A stretch of DNA of 64,000 nucleotides from RGIG1681 sp045648025. Its GTDB lineage: Bacteria > Bacillota > Clostridia > Christensenellales > UBA1242. Positions 16,201 through 28,600 of this stretch are shown one piece after another; position 1 is the stretch's first letter; each line of letters opens with the position of its first letter. The notes beneath the pieces were generated by a model that saw only the letters and a program-made list of their open reading frames with translations, did no database searches and had not been told where the DNA came from. The stretch lies in NCBI GenBank assembly GCA_045648025.1, contig JAZRNH010000045.1:15122-79121 (forward strand), in the 5' to 3' direction. The position numbers and the translations under genes were made by a program.

Positions 16201-18165
16201 TTAGTCAGAGAAGTCATCATTATTAAGAACAATGCTGTTTCTTCTTCTAATATCATAATAAACTTCGCTTTCTTTAAATGTTCTTCCAGGAACAAATTCT
16301 GCAGGAACACAACCAATTTGATAAAGGTCTAATGTTTTGAAGTATGGTGTAACAATTGCCTTGCAAGGATATTGTTGGAAGTTGTTTGTAATGTTTTGAC
16401 CAAGAGGAATCTTGTCAAGTTGTGAAGGGTGAATAAGTGGAACTTGTTGAAGGGAAGTGCTGGTTGAAGAAGTGCTTGATTCTTTGCCTTTTCCTTCGTT
16501 TTTGGTTTTTGAGTCAACTTCGATTGTGTGGTTTCCAAGTTCTTTTGAGAATTCTTCACGGGTTTTAAGGTCAGGGGTTCCATAGAAAAGTGTGGCACGG
16601 CATTGACCTCTAACGATTTCAGCAACTTCTTTGCCGTAAACATCGTCAAGCTGTGAGTAAGATTGGATAGCCATATTAAGGAAAATCCATCTAGATCTCG
16701 CAACGGTAATAATTCTGTTTAAGCCTTCAATTTTAGGCATATTCGCAAATTCGTCGAGGATGTAGAAAAGTGGTCTTTTAAGGTGAGCCATTTTGTCGCT
16801 ATTTACAAGTTCATTTTCTCTCGCTTTTTGAACGAATTCTTTATAAGATTGTGAAATACAAACAGATGCAAGTTTATATCTGGTTGCTCTTTCATCAGGA
16901 ATTTTAATGAAGAAAGCTGTTGGCTTATCGTCAAATTCTGTAAATCTGATATCGTTTTCAGAAGTTAAATAACAGATACCGTTATCAGAGAAGATTGAAA
17001 GGTTTGTTGTAAGTGATGACATATAACCGTCACGAGTAACGGTTGCTTTTGTTTGAGTGATGTTGGTTGAAAGTTCTTTTGATTTTGAAAGAGGATCTCT
17101 TCCAGAGAAATAATCTTTAACAACTTCATAGTCGTCATCTTTGTTCATTGCAATTTTGAAAGCATTGAAGAAGTTGTATTTTTCTCTTGTCATTCCAAGA
17201 GCTTCATTTTCACTATCTTCAAGCATCGCAATCATACAAGCAAGGAAGTAGTCTCTTGCACCATCGGTCCATTGTTTGTTTTTTGGATCTGGGTCAGATG
17301 GAACGATAGCACTTGCGATATCGTTTAAACTTTCCATACAGTCATCTTTGATTTTTTGTTTTTCTACATCAACTTCAACCAAAGTTTCACGAAGGGTAGA
17401 GAAGGCTTTGCCCATAAATTCATACCATTCAGAACTTTTGATTTCGCCGCCCTTTAAAAGGTTTGGATAGTTTTTAATAGGGTCGTTTGTGTGTTTTAAG
17501 ATTTCTTCTTCAAGATGAGCTCTCTTTTGCCATTGAAGATAGATGTTTTCAAGTGGATTCCATCTCTTACTAGCATAAGGTTGGGTGAGGTCAAGTTGCA
17601 AAACGACATAGCCTTGGTTTTTGAGTTTTAAGCTATGGTGTGCATAAATTTCGCCTTTAGGGTCAGTGATAAAGAGAGATGGTCTGTTTTTAAGCTCAGA
17701 CAAAATTTGCATGGTTGGTTCAACCCAACATGCAGTTTTACCAGTACCAGAAGCTCCTACAATCAAGACATGACAGGCAGGTGTGAAGTGAATATGTAAG
17801 TTTCTTCTTTTATATTCAAATCTAAAAGGAATACCTGTAATGCTTAAATTTTTAAGTTCAGAAAACATACAGTTAGTGAAATTTTTGTTAAGCTCTTTCA
17901 TACTAGCAAAGTGTTGATTTTCCATCGCACTTTTACCTTTGAGTTTGATATCTTTATCCTTGTTGGTAAGTGAAATAACATAGAATAAAAACATTACACC
18001 AAAAATAATGAGAGCATAAGAAAGAGTTGTTGTGGAGGTGAGAGAAATTCCACCGCCATCAAGAAAGTAATTGAGTGCTACACCACCGGCAAGGGAGATG
18101 ACAAGCATAAATAATGTTACAACTAAAAAACTTGTAAAACCACCAGATGATTTTTCTTCAGACAT
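16201..18165 (-). CDS. VirD4/TraG-family type IV coupling ATPase
   Basis: 654 residues. Two N-terminal membrane helices (about 12-35 and 48-66), then a cytosolic P-loop ATPase with Walker A GASGTGKT at 137-144, the ITDPKGEIYAHHS motif, and Walker B YILDEFANMP near 467-478 followed by the family's TVARSRWIFLNMAIQSYSQL. Coupling proteins recruit substrate (nucleoprotein or protein) to a type IV channel. The length and motif order are normal for TraG/VirD4 of Gram-positive systems. AAGGAG precedes the ATG. It is divergent from the pilin genes. With no relaxase nearby, its substrate is unknown and could be protein. Confidence 0.92.
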   Translation of the reverse strand: MSEEKSSGGFTSFLVVTLFMLVISLAGGVALNYFLDGGGISLTSTTTLSYALIIFGVMFLFYVISLTNKDKDIKLKGKSAMENQHFASMKELNKNFTNCMFSELKNLSITGIPFRFEYKRRNLHIHFTPACHVLIVGASGTGKTACWVEPTMQILSELKNRPSLFITDPKGEIYAHHSLKLKNQGYVVLQLDLTQPYASKRWNPLENIYLQWQKRAHLEEEILKHTNDPIKNYPNLLKGGEIKSSEWYEFMGKAFSTLRETLVEVDVEKQKIKDDCMESLNDIASAIVPSDPDPKNKQWTDGARDYFLACMIAMLEDSENEALGMTREKYNFFNAFKIAMNKDDDYEVVKDYFSGRDPLSKSKELSTNITQTKATVTRDGYMSSLTTNLSIFSDNGICYLTSENDIRFTEFDDKPTAFFIKIPDERATRYKLASVCISQSYKEFVQKARENELVNSDKMAHLKRPLFYILDEFANMPKIEGLNRIITVARSRWIFLNMAIQSYSQLDDVYGKEVAEIVRGQCRATLFYGTPDLKTREEFSKELGNHTIEVDSKTKNEGKGKESSTSSTSTSLQQVPLIHPSQLDKIPLGQNITNNFQQYPCKAIVTPYFKTLDLYQIGCVPAEFVPGRTFKESEVYYDIRRRNSIVLNNDDFSD

Positions 18166-18201
18166 AATAACTCCTTTTAAAAATACAATATATCAATTTG
18201 A

Positions 18202-18230
18202 ATTATAGCACAGCAATTTCAAATCTCCAA
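18202..18230 (-). promoter_or_regulatory. Promoter for the virD4-like unit
   Basis: On the minus strand: TTGGAG (18230-18225), a 17-bp spacer and TATAAT (18207-18202), with an extended TG just upstream of the -10. Confidence 0.65.
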
Positions 18231-18408
18231 ACAAATAAAAATGATTTATAAAAGAAATATTTATATTTATTATATATTTATAAAAATTTTGATAACTTTC
18301 AATAATGGTATAATAATGGCTAAATATTTGAAAATTTTACAAAATAAACGAAATTTTAACCAAATGTAAAAATAAAATAAAAAAAATCTATTATTAGTGT
18401 AAAATTTG

Positions 18409-18437
18409 TTTGCAAAGTTTAAATTAATTGTGATAAT
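18409..18437 (+). promoter_or_regulatory. Promoter for the first pilin-like gene
   Basis: TTTGCA (18409-18414), a 17-bp spacer and GATAAT (18432-18437) with an upstream TG (extended -10). Confidence 0.6.
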
Positions 18438-18467
18438 ATTTGCTTATATAAGATTAGGTGGTTTGTT

Positions 18468-18782
18468 ATGATTGAAGCAATTAAACAACAATTATCAATG
18501 TTTTCATACTTGTCAGCGGGATCAGGTGACGAAGTTTTAAACCCTATTTATGAAGGTTTGTCTTTGGTTGGTCCTTATGCACTTTCGGTAGTTGCCGTTC
18601 TTAGTATCTTTTACGGTATCTTTTTGGGTGTTAAATATGCCCAAGCAGAAGATGAGGCAACAAAAGCTAATATGCAAAAAACACTCATAAATTTCATTAT
18701 TGGTGCGGTAACAGTCTGGGTTCTTTTGGCAGTTCTTTATGCAATTCGTGAACCTCTTGGCAGGTGGATTACCGCTGGTTAA
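18468..18782 (+). CDS. VirB2/T4SS-pilin-like small membrane protein, copy 1
   Basis: 104 residues with two membrane helices (about 33-52 and 72-92) separated by a short charged cytoplasmic loop (KYAQAEDEATKANMQK). It shares FYGI.LGVKYA.AE and the following LIN.I.G motif with the gene at 18953. This two-helix hairpin with a polar turn is the layout of VirB2/TrbC-type pilins (T4SS_pilin family). There is no long cleavable signal; the 30 N-terminal residues are only mildly hydrophobic. It has a GATAAT promoter and precedes the second copy by 170 bp. Confidence 0.75.
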   Translation: MIEAIKQQLSMFSYLSAGSGDEVLNPIYEGLSLVGPYALSVVAVLSIFYGIFLGVKYAQAEDEATKANMQKTLINFIIGAVTVWVLLAVLYAIREPLGRWITAG

Positions 18783-18877
18783 CTTTTGACTTAAATTGAT
18801 TGAGTTAATTCAAATATTTTCCGAAATTTAGGCAAAATGAAAAAAAATAAAAAAATTGTAAAATTTGCTTTATTTTA

Positions 18878-18905
18878 TTTGCCAAATAAAAATTGGTGTG
18901 ATACT
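18878..18905 (+). promoter_or_regulatory. Promoter for the second pilin-like gene
   Basis: TTTGCC (18878-18883), a 16-bp spacer and GATACT (18900-18905) with upstream TG; TACTAT two bases on is an alternative -10. The shape (TTTGC ... TGTGATA) mirrors the promoter of copy 1. Confidence 0.5.
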
Positions 18906-18952
18906 ATTAAGTCAGTCGATTAAGTAATTTTTAATTTAAAAAGGAGAAAATT

Positions 18953-19300
18953 ATGGAAAAATTATTAAACATGGTTAGCTTTTTAGCAGAAGAATCTGAA
19001 ATCGTAAGCGAAGCTTATGGTGCATTTATCAGAATCGTTAACATCGTTCTTCCAGTACTTATGTCTATTCTTTTAGTTATCGGTATGTTCTATGGTATTC
19101 AACTTGGTGTTAAATATGCTAAAGCAGAAGAAGATGATGATAAGAAAAAAGCAAGAGGACAACTTATCAATGTTATCGTTGGTATCCTTATTGCAATTCT
19201 CTTCGTAGCTATTGTTGAAATTGTATTGAACATGGACTTCGTTGCTAAATTATTCAGACAAGTTAAAGATACATACTCAGCTGCTACATCAGCATACTAA
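18953..19300 (+). CDS. VirB2/T4SS-pilin-like small membrane protein, copy 2
   Basis: 115 residues, paralogous to the protein at 18468. The helices are at about 30-52 (IVLPVLMSILLVIGMFYGI) and 72-92, joined by the polar turn KYAKAEEDDDKKKARGQ; a short C-terminal extension is rich in Ser, Ala and Tyr. AAGGAG lies 9 bp before the ATG. It has its own promoter upstream and two consecutive terminators downstream, which suggests a separate, probably abundant transcript, as expected for a major pilin subunit. Pilin identity is inferred from fold layout and locus context. Confidence 0.78.
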   Translation: MEKLLNMVSFLAEESEIVSEAYGAFIRIVNIVLPVLMSILLVIGMFYGIQLGVKYAKAEEDDDKKKARGQLINVIVGILIAILFVAIVEIVLNMDFVAKLFRQVKDTYSAATSAY

Positions 19301-19308
19301 TAAAAAAA

Positions 19309-19338
19309 ATAAAAACACGAAGCAATTCGTGTTTTTAT
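19309..19338 (+). terminator. First terminator after the pilin-like genes
   Basis: AAAACACGAA pairs with TTCGTGTTTT around GCAA, followed by T-rich sequence, 10 bp after the stop at 19300. Confidence 0.85.
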
Positions 19339-19363
19339 TTTGCAAAAAATTACATAATTTTTA

Positions 19364-19398
19364 AGAAAAACAGCCAGTGAATTTTGGCTGTTTTTTTA
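19364..19398 (+). terminator. Second terminator after the pilin-like genes
   Basis: AAACAGCCA pairs with TGGCTGTTT, followed by T7. Together with the preceding hairpin it insulates the giant gene from pilin transcription. Confidence 0.82.
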
Positions 19399-19467
19399 TT
19401 TGTTTAAATTATATTTAAAAAGTTTGAAAAAAAATAAAAAATAATGTTACAAATTGAAGTTATTCGT

Positions 19468-19497
19468 TTGTGTATTTGATTCTTGCTATGTTATAAT
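19468..19497 (+). promoter_or_regulatory. Extended -10 promoter for the 4301-residue gene
   Basis: TTGTGT (19468-19473), an 18-bp spacer and consensus TATAAT (19492-19497) preceded by TGT. It leaves a 5' leader of roughly 100 nt before GGGGGAATT and the ATG at 19605. The leader contains an AT-rich segment with no clear riboswitch. Confidence 0.65.
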
Positions 19498-19604
19498 ATA
19501 CTCGTTAAATTATATATATTATAAGTCGCTCTTAAATTTTAAAATTTTTACTAAAAACAATTTGTTTTGCAAAAACTAAATTTAAACGACATTTTGGGGG
19601 AATT

Positions 19605-22600
19605 ATGTCTTTCACTTCAATCACATTATTAGCATCAAAATTAATCGGAGCTCAAACTCTTGAACCAGGCGGTCTCGCTTTTGGTTCTCCTATTTTATGG
19701 CTTTTGACATGGGTTTGGGAAGGTATCTGCTTGGGTATTTATAACCTTGTTAGATGGCTTCTTGCAATTGTTGACTTTATGCAATACTTCATTCAGAAGC
19801 TTATTGGTTTAGACTATTGGCTCAACCGAACCTATTACACTTTGGAGGGTGCTATTGAAGCGGATTTGATTTTCGGATTCCTCTATAGCGAAACCGTTCA
19901 AAAAGTGTTTAGAGCAATGGTAGCTGTCTTTTTTGCACTTTTGATTATCTTCACAATTTATGCAATCATCAGACAAGAGTGGAGATACATCATGGGTAAG
20001 GATTTCGGAAACGGAACCGGCAACTCAAAGACACTTATCTTCAGAGAGTCAATCAAAGCTATTGCAATTGTTCTTATTTTCCCAATTGTTCTTATGATTG
20101 GTGTTATTTCAGCAAATGCTATCTTAGCTTCACTGATTAAAGCTCTCAACATTGACACCTCGTCAACACTGGGTGGTCAATTGTTCCAGATTGCTTCACA
20201 AAATGCGGTCAAGTATGAAAAGTATGCAAACGGTGGTGAGCGAACTTCAGTCTCCGACGAAGTTACATTCTACATCGATGATGATACGAAAAAATATATA
20301 ACAATGTCCTCCGGCAGTGCTGATGCTACACTGGTTGATAGGGCAACGACCTACGAAGCATTCCTCGAAAAAATATCAAATGCAACCAAATATACAGTAA
20401 ACACAATGTTTGAAGAAGTTAACCCTTCAAAAGAATCTTCTTTCAATGGTTATTGTGCAAGACTTGTTAGAGATGGTGAACCATATTATGTCATGGTAAA
20501 ATGTTCAGATGATGACAATGGAACAAATGGCAGATATGCAATGGGTTATTATCTCAAAAATGTTCTTCAAGTAAAAGTTGTTACTTCTGAAGATTCTGCA
20601 GGTTTTGGTGGTGCAGATGATTTTTCTAACAAAATTGGAACCGATGGTTTTATTTCAAACTTTAACTTAAAAGAATGTTATTCAGATGATATTGCTGATG
20701 CTTGTTATCACACTTGGAACTATGCAAGTATCTATGAAAGAACATTTGAATTCGAAGATGCAGAAGATTACCTTGTTACAAAGAGTGGTAACTCAATCAA
20801 GGTGACAATGGACGGTTCAACAGTTTCAAAGATTGGTGAAGGTCCAACATCTTCAGAATTAATTTCTGCACTTGGTCTTGGTGTAACAAATGCAAAAGTT
20901 ATGTATAACTCAGACCAAATTTCACCTTATTTTGATGGTGGACAACATGGTGTTGTTCAAATGCAAGCAGAGTATATGGTTATGTCAGAAGTTGTTAACT
21001 ATATGGCAGAGAGTAACCTTAGACTTTATATGCTTGACATCACATCTGACCTTATTGACTGGGGTGGTCATGGAAGCTATTATGTAGATTCAAGATGGAT
21101 TGGTTCAGATGACTCAGGAAATGTTAAATACTCAACACTTGTTGATGGTGGAAGCACAAAAACAACACTTCCATTTGTAATTTCTTACAATGACAACTGT
21201 AACGAAACAGAAATGGGAAATGTTTTATACTTTGGTGATAAAATTGCAAATGGCAACGAAATCAAAGGTGCAAATTACATTATGTGCCTTAAAGTTGAAG
21301 GTATGAAAGACAATGCTGGCAATATGTTAAATGCAAAGTTTATTCCACTTGTAAATAACAAAACATTTACAGATCCATCAACTGGAAGTCAATATAACTT
21401 CAAATCAAACTATTATGCTTCAAACTACCGTGGTGTAGTTCTTGCAAAGGGTTTATTAGATTCTGGTGCAACAAATGCATACCGTGGTGAACCAACATAT
21501 TTGGTTAGCGGTGCAAAAACTGAAAAAGATAAGATTGCTGGTAAAGATATTCCATATTACTTTGATATGGAAACAATTGGTGGATTCAACCAATTTGTTG
21601 AAGATAGTGGAACAGTTGTTATGAATGGCAACACCGTTGAAGGTCTTGAAGTTCCTCTTAGAGCAGCAAACTATTCATATAGTGTTTCAAAAGTATCTGG
21701 AGCAACAGATCATACTTATCAAATCAAAAAACATACTGCTGAGGAAGATGGCACAACCACTACCACAGATCAGTCTGTAACCGAAGATATCATTAGAAAC
21801 TTGCAGATTAATATGAAACTTTCAACTGGGGTTGTTTCGATTGGTTCATATGCTGGACAATCTGTTTCTTATGGTTCAAAGGTATTCTACTTATTCACAC
21901 ATTTAAAAGGAGCTCAAGCATTCTACTTTGTTGTTTCTGCTGATAGCAGCAATGGACAATTGCAATTGTATTCATACACAGCAAATAGCACAGAAGTTGT
22001 TGATGCAGCTAATCCAAACTTACTCTATTATGAATATGTTGATGGAGATGTTTGGAGTGTATCATCATCAACAATCAGTTCAACTTCAAGATTCTACAAG
22101 ATTATGTATGACTATAAGAGTTCAGTTGGAACTCCTATTGAATTGCTCGACAAAGTTGTAGATGCACAAGCAACTCCAAACTATTTTGATTATTCAAAAT
22201 ATTCAAATGGAAAAGCTGTTTATACAACAGTTGATATGCAAAGTATCAATGAAAGTGGTTTTTCTAAAACACTTTATGTTAATGGAACATTTAACACAAC
22301 TTCTGCAACACTTATGAATCTTGGATTTGATGGTGAAGGAGTTCCTGCTGTTAGATATGCTGACCCATATGTTCCAGATTATCCTTCTAGCAATGTACAT
22401 GATAAATTTGAATATAGAACAGACCATTCTGATTCAATTCAAAAATCAAAAATGGTAAGATTCTATTTGTATGATTTCTATAATGCTTCTGTTGGTGGAA
22501 CCATTAAGAAATATGATATTGATAATGACAGTTCTCCAATTTCTGGTTCAGAAAAACCAACTGATGAAGAATGGTATTTTGATATCAAGCTTGATTCAAA

Positions 22601-25600
22601 CGGATTTAGTTTCCCAGCAAGAGAATCATATTTGCATTTATATAATGGTAAAAAATATGTAGCTACAATCTATAAAGTTGCATCAAAAAATGAGGGTGAT
22701 GCAATCACAGATATTGGCGATTTAGACGATTATACAACATACATTTTGTATGACAATCAAAATTATTACAACATTGACACTCAAAACAAATTTACAAATG
22801 ATACCGAAATGAAGGAATCTTATGAGGACATTGAAGCATCTGCTGTTATCACTTGTACAAGAGGTAACAGAAGCTATAACTTTATGGCTCTTGACTTCGC
22901 ATTTGGTGGTATTATTCCTTGGAAAGCAAGAATGCATGTTGAGATGTTCTTTAACACTCTTAAAAGAGAGTGGAAAGGTCATGAATTCTTGATTAATGAA
23001 GGTATTCAATTTGACTATTTCTTTGAAGGAAAAGCATCACTTGTAACATTCTATATTCCAAGTAAAATTAGTTATTGGATTATAATTATTGCATCCGCAT
23101 TAATGATAAAAGTTTTAGGCACGGCAATTTGGGGTGTAATCAAGAGAATTTACGAAATTACATTATATTTCATAGCGGCTCCTGCGGTTGCTGCAACCAT
23201 ACCTCTTGATGAAGGTCAGAAGTTTAAAACGAACATACAGGGTGAACTGATACGAAAAGTTCTGGGAACCTATGGTGTAATGCTGGGTGTTAATGTATTC
23301 TTTATTTTACTGTATCCTGTTAAAACATTATCGCAAATCTTCACTGCAGAAGACATTGCGGTATCAAATTCATATTTCTTGAAGAATTTCTTCTCATTCT
23401 TCTCGTTAGATTTTAAAGCTAAACTCTTAAATATGTATGTTTACATATTGTTTGTATTAGTTGCATTTACAATGATTAGCTCACTTCCAAAGATGATTTC
23501 ACAAATGATCGGTGCGGAAGATGTTCATGCTCAAGGTGAAGCAACAAAATCTGCGGCTAAGAAAAATGTTCAAGGTGCTATGGATATGGCATCTGGTAAA
23601 ACCTTAGCAGACGGTGCTGGAAAGGCTATGAAAGGCATTAAAGAAGGTAACTTCTTGCCTGGTGGTGTTCTAGCCAAAAAGGCAGTAGATGCCGGAAAGG
23701 GTGCGGCAGGTTGGATTGCTGACAAAGCAAAAGGCGGTGTTCCAAGTGAAGCTGGTGACGAAGATGAAGAAAAGAAAGACGACGAAAGCAGCAGAGAGGA
23801 TGAAGATCCAGCTGCAGCAGAAGTTCAAAATGCAATAGACTCTAAAGTTAGTGCTGCAACTGGTGGACAGTTTGCAACCTATGCTGATGTTATGGCAAAC
23901 GGAACTGAAGAACAAAAAGCCGCTGCTGAAGCTGCAAAAACTGAAGCAGAAGCTGATATTGCTGCAAATGGAACTGAAGAACAAAAAGCTGCTCTTACAA
24001 AAATGCAAGCTGCTGAAGCTGAGGCTGAAACAGAAGAAGGAAAAGAACCTGTTGATGCTGCTACTCAAGAAGCTCAAAATCAATTTAACGGCTCAATGGA
24101 AGAAGTTGCTGCAAATCTTAACGGTGACCAAGGCTCAATGCAAGCAAGCACTGTAAGAAATATGGCCGCTTCTGGAAATGCTGCTGTTGGTTCGGTTGTT
24201 GCAAATGTTCTTGCTACAAAAGGTGGCGGAGCTGAAGCTGTGAAAGCCGGAGACAAAGCTGGTATGTCAACCGCTGTTAATGCTGCATTAAATGGTGCAG
24301 ATGGCAAGGGTGGAATGATGACAGCTGATATGAAGAAACAAGCTGTTCTTTCAACAATGTCTGCTGACGAACAAACTGCATTTAATAATATGTCTGAAAA
24401 ACAACAACAAGCAGAACTTGCAAAATATGATGTTCAAGCTTCTGTTGGTGAAGACGGACAAGTTGGACTTTCAGTTCAAAAACAAGGCGAAGAAGCAAAA
24501 GCTGTTGGTGCACAAGTTACAAATGGCATCATGGGTCAAATTATGAGCAACCCAAGCAATGTTTCAAATGCCGAAATCAACAATGCTGTTGCTGCTGCTG
24601 ATAGTGGTGCTGAAGGCTCACCAATTGCAGGAGAAATTGCAAACCTTTCAAAACAAAATATTGCTACTGCAATTGACTTTAATGCTGGTGGTTCTGATGC
24701 TATTGGTGAACAAATCAAAACAAGCATCTTAGACAATCCAGATGACCCACAAAATGGTGCTGTTTTAGACCGTGCTGTTATGGCATTCTTACAAGAAAAG
24801 GGTAATGAGAAAGTTCTCAAGAACTTCCAAAAAATTACTGGTCTTTCAGATGATGATATGAAAGATGAACAAAAAGTTCTTGCAAATATTTCTGCCGCTC
24901 GTCAAAATGGTTCATTAGAAAATATGGGTATTAACAAATCTGCTTATGAAGGACAAGTTATGGGAGCCCTTCAAACAGCAGTTCAAAAAGGCGAATTCAA
25001 GATGTCTGCTTGGAATATGTTCACAACAACAAATGAACAAGGGGCACAAGCATACATTGAAAATATTGCCGCTCAAAACCTTACAAGAAATGCTGATGAA
25101 GCTGCATTTGAACAAGAAGCATCTGAAAAGATTGTTGCTGAAATGCAAGCAAAGAGTGTTCTTGAACAATTTGGTGTTGATACTGATGGTATGAATTCAG
25201 AACAATTGGCTCAAGCTCAAACAGAACTTGAAACTAAGATGTTCTTAGAAAAAGCTGGTGTTGATGTATCTAAGATGGATGCAGCACAAATGGCTCAAGC
25301 AAAAGAAGACTTAGAACAACAAAAGATGTTCGAAGCTGCTTCAAAAGCAACTGGAAAACAAATTACTTCTATGGAAGAATTTGAAAAATTATCTGGCACA
25401 GAACAAGCTGCTGCTCAAGAAGCTGCAAGTAATCAAATGGCAGATATTCAAAAAGAAGTTGACGGTGAAGTTGGTGCTGTAAAAGCACAAGCAACCGGTG
25501 AAATGTTGTTTAGCACATTCGCTAAAAATTCTGAGGGTAAAGGCGAAGTTGTTGGACAAATTGTTGATGCTTATCTTGGCATGGACGAAGAAGGCAAAGC

Positions 25601-28600
25601 TGAACAAATTTTAATGGATGCAAATATTAGTGCTGCTGATATTAACAAACTTAAACTTGAAGGTTATAGTGTTGAAGATATCGCAAGAGCTAGTGCTGCT
25701 GCAAAACTTATGGGTGGCGATGGCGGAATTGATTCAACAATCGCTGCACTTGTTCAAGCTAAAGAAGATCCAGATGGTTATAACAAATCTGTTCTTGAAG
25801 CAATGCAATCAAATGGAGATAAAGAAGCTCTTAATAAGGCTTATCAAAAACTTGGCGATGGCTCAGTTGTTGGTGAAGACGAAATTAAAGATTTAACTGC
25901 AAAAGCTGCTTCTGACAGCAGTTTCATGGCTGCTACATTGGCACAAACAATGACAGTTGATGCGGCTGAAGCTACATCTATTGAAGCTAAGAAAGAAGCA
26001 ATATTGTATAACCGTCAAGGTGCAGATTTAGATAAAACATTACAAGGTCTTGGTATTGATACTAAGGGAATGACAGAAGAACAAAAACTTGCAGAATTCA
26101 ACAAACTTGATGATTCTGATATCGAAAGTATCTTTACATCTCTTGATCCAGATCAAATGAGAAATGGTTTAGCTCATAGTGCTGCATTTGCTAAGAGCTT
26201 AGAAGGTGTTTCAGCTTATGAAGCACAACAACTTCTTCAAGGAAAAACCAAAGAAGAAGTGTTTAACGGTCTTCGTGAAGATACTAAACATAAGAAGATT
26301 ATTGACGAAGCAATGGCTGCCGAAGATGTTTCAACCGAAGCTCTTATGGAAGAAGCTGGTGCTGACACTGAAGCTAGAAAAGTTATGGCTGAAGCTTATA
26401 ACCAAAGAATGAGAGTTGTTACTGAAGGTGATAAGACAAAAGCTAGAAAAGATGCCGAAGATGAATTGCTCTTGGAAGAAGTTGAAAAAATGGGCTTCAC
26501 AAGAGAAAAGAATGGTACATTTAAGAAAGTTGGCGAAGACGGCAAAGTTAAAACATATAAAAACATTAACGAAGTTTATGCTTCAATAACTGATCAAAAA
26601 GAAGTTGAAAAACAAACAGCAGCTTACTTATCTGATGAAATCACCAGAAACAAAAAACTTAGAGCTGCTAGAGATGCATTCCTTAAAGAAAATAAGGGTA
26701 AAAACCAAGATGACTTCGTTCAAGCTCTTATTTCTAATGATCCAGAAGCTGCAAAACATGTTGCAAAAGCTGCTGGTATTGCTAGAGATCAATTTACAGG
26801 TGTTGATAGTTTAAATAATATTCAAGCCGCAAAAGCACTTGGTATTGATAAAATTGACCTTGGTGCTAAGAGACAAGAAATTGCTAGAAATCTTGCAATG
26901 GAAGATGCTAAGAAAAATGATGCTACATTTGAATCTAGAATCGAAGAGCAAACAACCAGAAATATTGATAATACCAATAGAAGAAAGTTGGCTCAAGGTT
27001 ATGGTGAAGAAACTATGGCAATCGCAGCTGCTCTTCAAAAAGATGATCCAGACATCATGAATGATGCAATGGCTCTTTATCAACAAAAATATAAAGGTCA
27101 AAACTTCTCAGATGCTGATGAATTCACAAAAGCTGCATTCCTTGCTGAAAACTTTGGTGACAGATTATCACAAACAGAAAGAGATAAAATTCATGAGCAA
27201 ACAGTTACTAGTCACAATGCTGTTAAAGGTGATTATGAAGCTGCAATTTACACAAGATTAACAGAAAATCCTGAAAGATTCAGAGAAGTATTCAATGAAT
27301 TAGATTCATTTGATGGTAATGATGATTCAGATGCTGTTAAGGAAAGATTAAAGAGAAATGCCATTGAAAAAGAATATCAAAAATATGGTGGAAAACTTGA
27401 TATCGCTGCTGATCCTGAAAAGATGTCAGCTGGTGAAAAGAAGAGATATGACTTTAACAAGGGTATCTTGCAACAAGAAATGAGAGACAACCCAGAAGTT
27501 GTTGCTAACTTGTTTAGAAACAGCAACATCATGGGTCAAGATTCTATGATTTTGGAAATTGCAAAATCTCAAGGTCTTAATGTTTCTCTTGAAAATGGCG
27601 AATTTAGTTTAGACGGTGCAGCAATTTCAACTGCTGACTTGAAAGCTAAACTTGATACAGAACATATCAATAATTTCGTAAATAAAAATGAAGCAACAAA
27701 AGATAAACTTCTTTCAATCGGTGCTCAAGATATGACAAAAGCACTTGATAAAGAAACCTTAGAAATTAAGAAAACAGAAGCTGTTTTAGGCTCTGCATTC
27801 TTAAGAGGTCAAGTTGCAGACAAAGTTCTTAAAGAACAAGGTATTGTTGATAAAACCGGTGCTCTTGATGAGGGCAAAGTTAGAGACCTTATTAAACAAA
27901 TGCTTACAGCAGATGGAAGGGGTGATAAGGCTAACGATGAATTCATTAATGCACACTTCAACGAACTCAAAACAGAACTTTCACTTCATGAAATTACTGG
28001 TGATGGAACAACTGTTGGAAAGAAAGATTCAACTGCATTTACAGCTGCTATGCAAACAATGCAAACTGATAGCAACTTATTCAAGTCAAGTTTGAACCGT
28101 GAACTTACAAGAGTTATTGATCCATCTAACTATGATCCAAACACAAGTGCTCAATCATTCTTCGAACAAAGATCACTTAGTGAATTTAAGACAAAAGATA
28201 ACCAAGAAATCAGAAACTTACATGATGCAATTGATGCATATAACACAGAAGGATTTGTTGGATTTGACGGCTTTGGCAAGGCTATGAGAGAAAGTGTTGC
28301 TAAGAGCGATGTTACAAGTACACTCAAGACATTAGTTCTTGGAAATAGAGCAGATGGTCAAAGAGAAGGTATTGTTGGTGCTGCAGAAGCTGCTGCAAAA
28401 TCTTGGGTTGGTGCTGCTAAGAGAATGGTAACATTCAAAGCTGCAAGATCAGTTGTTTCTACAATCAAAGATTACAAACAATATAAGACTCACGGCGACA
28501 ATATGGGCTTTGCATCATACCTCAAACAAAAAGCTGGTATTGATGAATTTGAAAGAGATGAAAAAGGTAAGATTAAGCTTGATAAGAGAACTGGTCAAGC

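Larger units (their letters stand above)
18166..18467. other. Divergent intergenic region between the two arms of the T4SS-like locus
   Basis: 302 bp, very AT-rich. It holds the virD4-like promoter (18202-18230, minus) and the first pilin promoter (18409-18437, plus). Between them (about 18240-18400) I see only A/T-rich runs, with no ORF, tRNA or clear hairpin. Confidence 0.7.

Noticed and set aside
16201..18165. FtsK/SpoIIIE DNA translocase instead of VirD4
   Set aside because: The Walker B context LDEFANMP and the TVARSRW...IQSYSQL motif are TraG/VirD4-type, there are two rather than four N-terminal helices, and no gamma domain is present.
23670..24083. Antisense ORF rich in Phe and Ser opposite the Ala/Glu-rich tail of protein A
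   Set aside because: It is the mirror image of Glu/Lys-rich codons on the plus strand, with no ribosome site; a shadow of the real gene.
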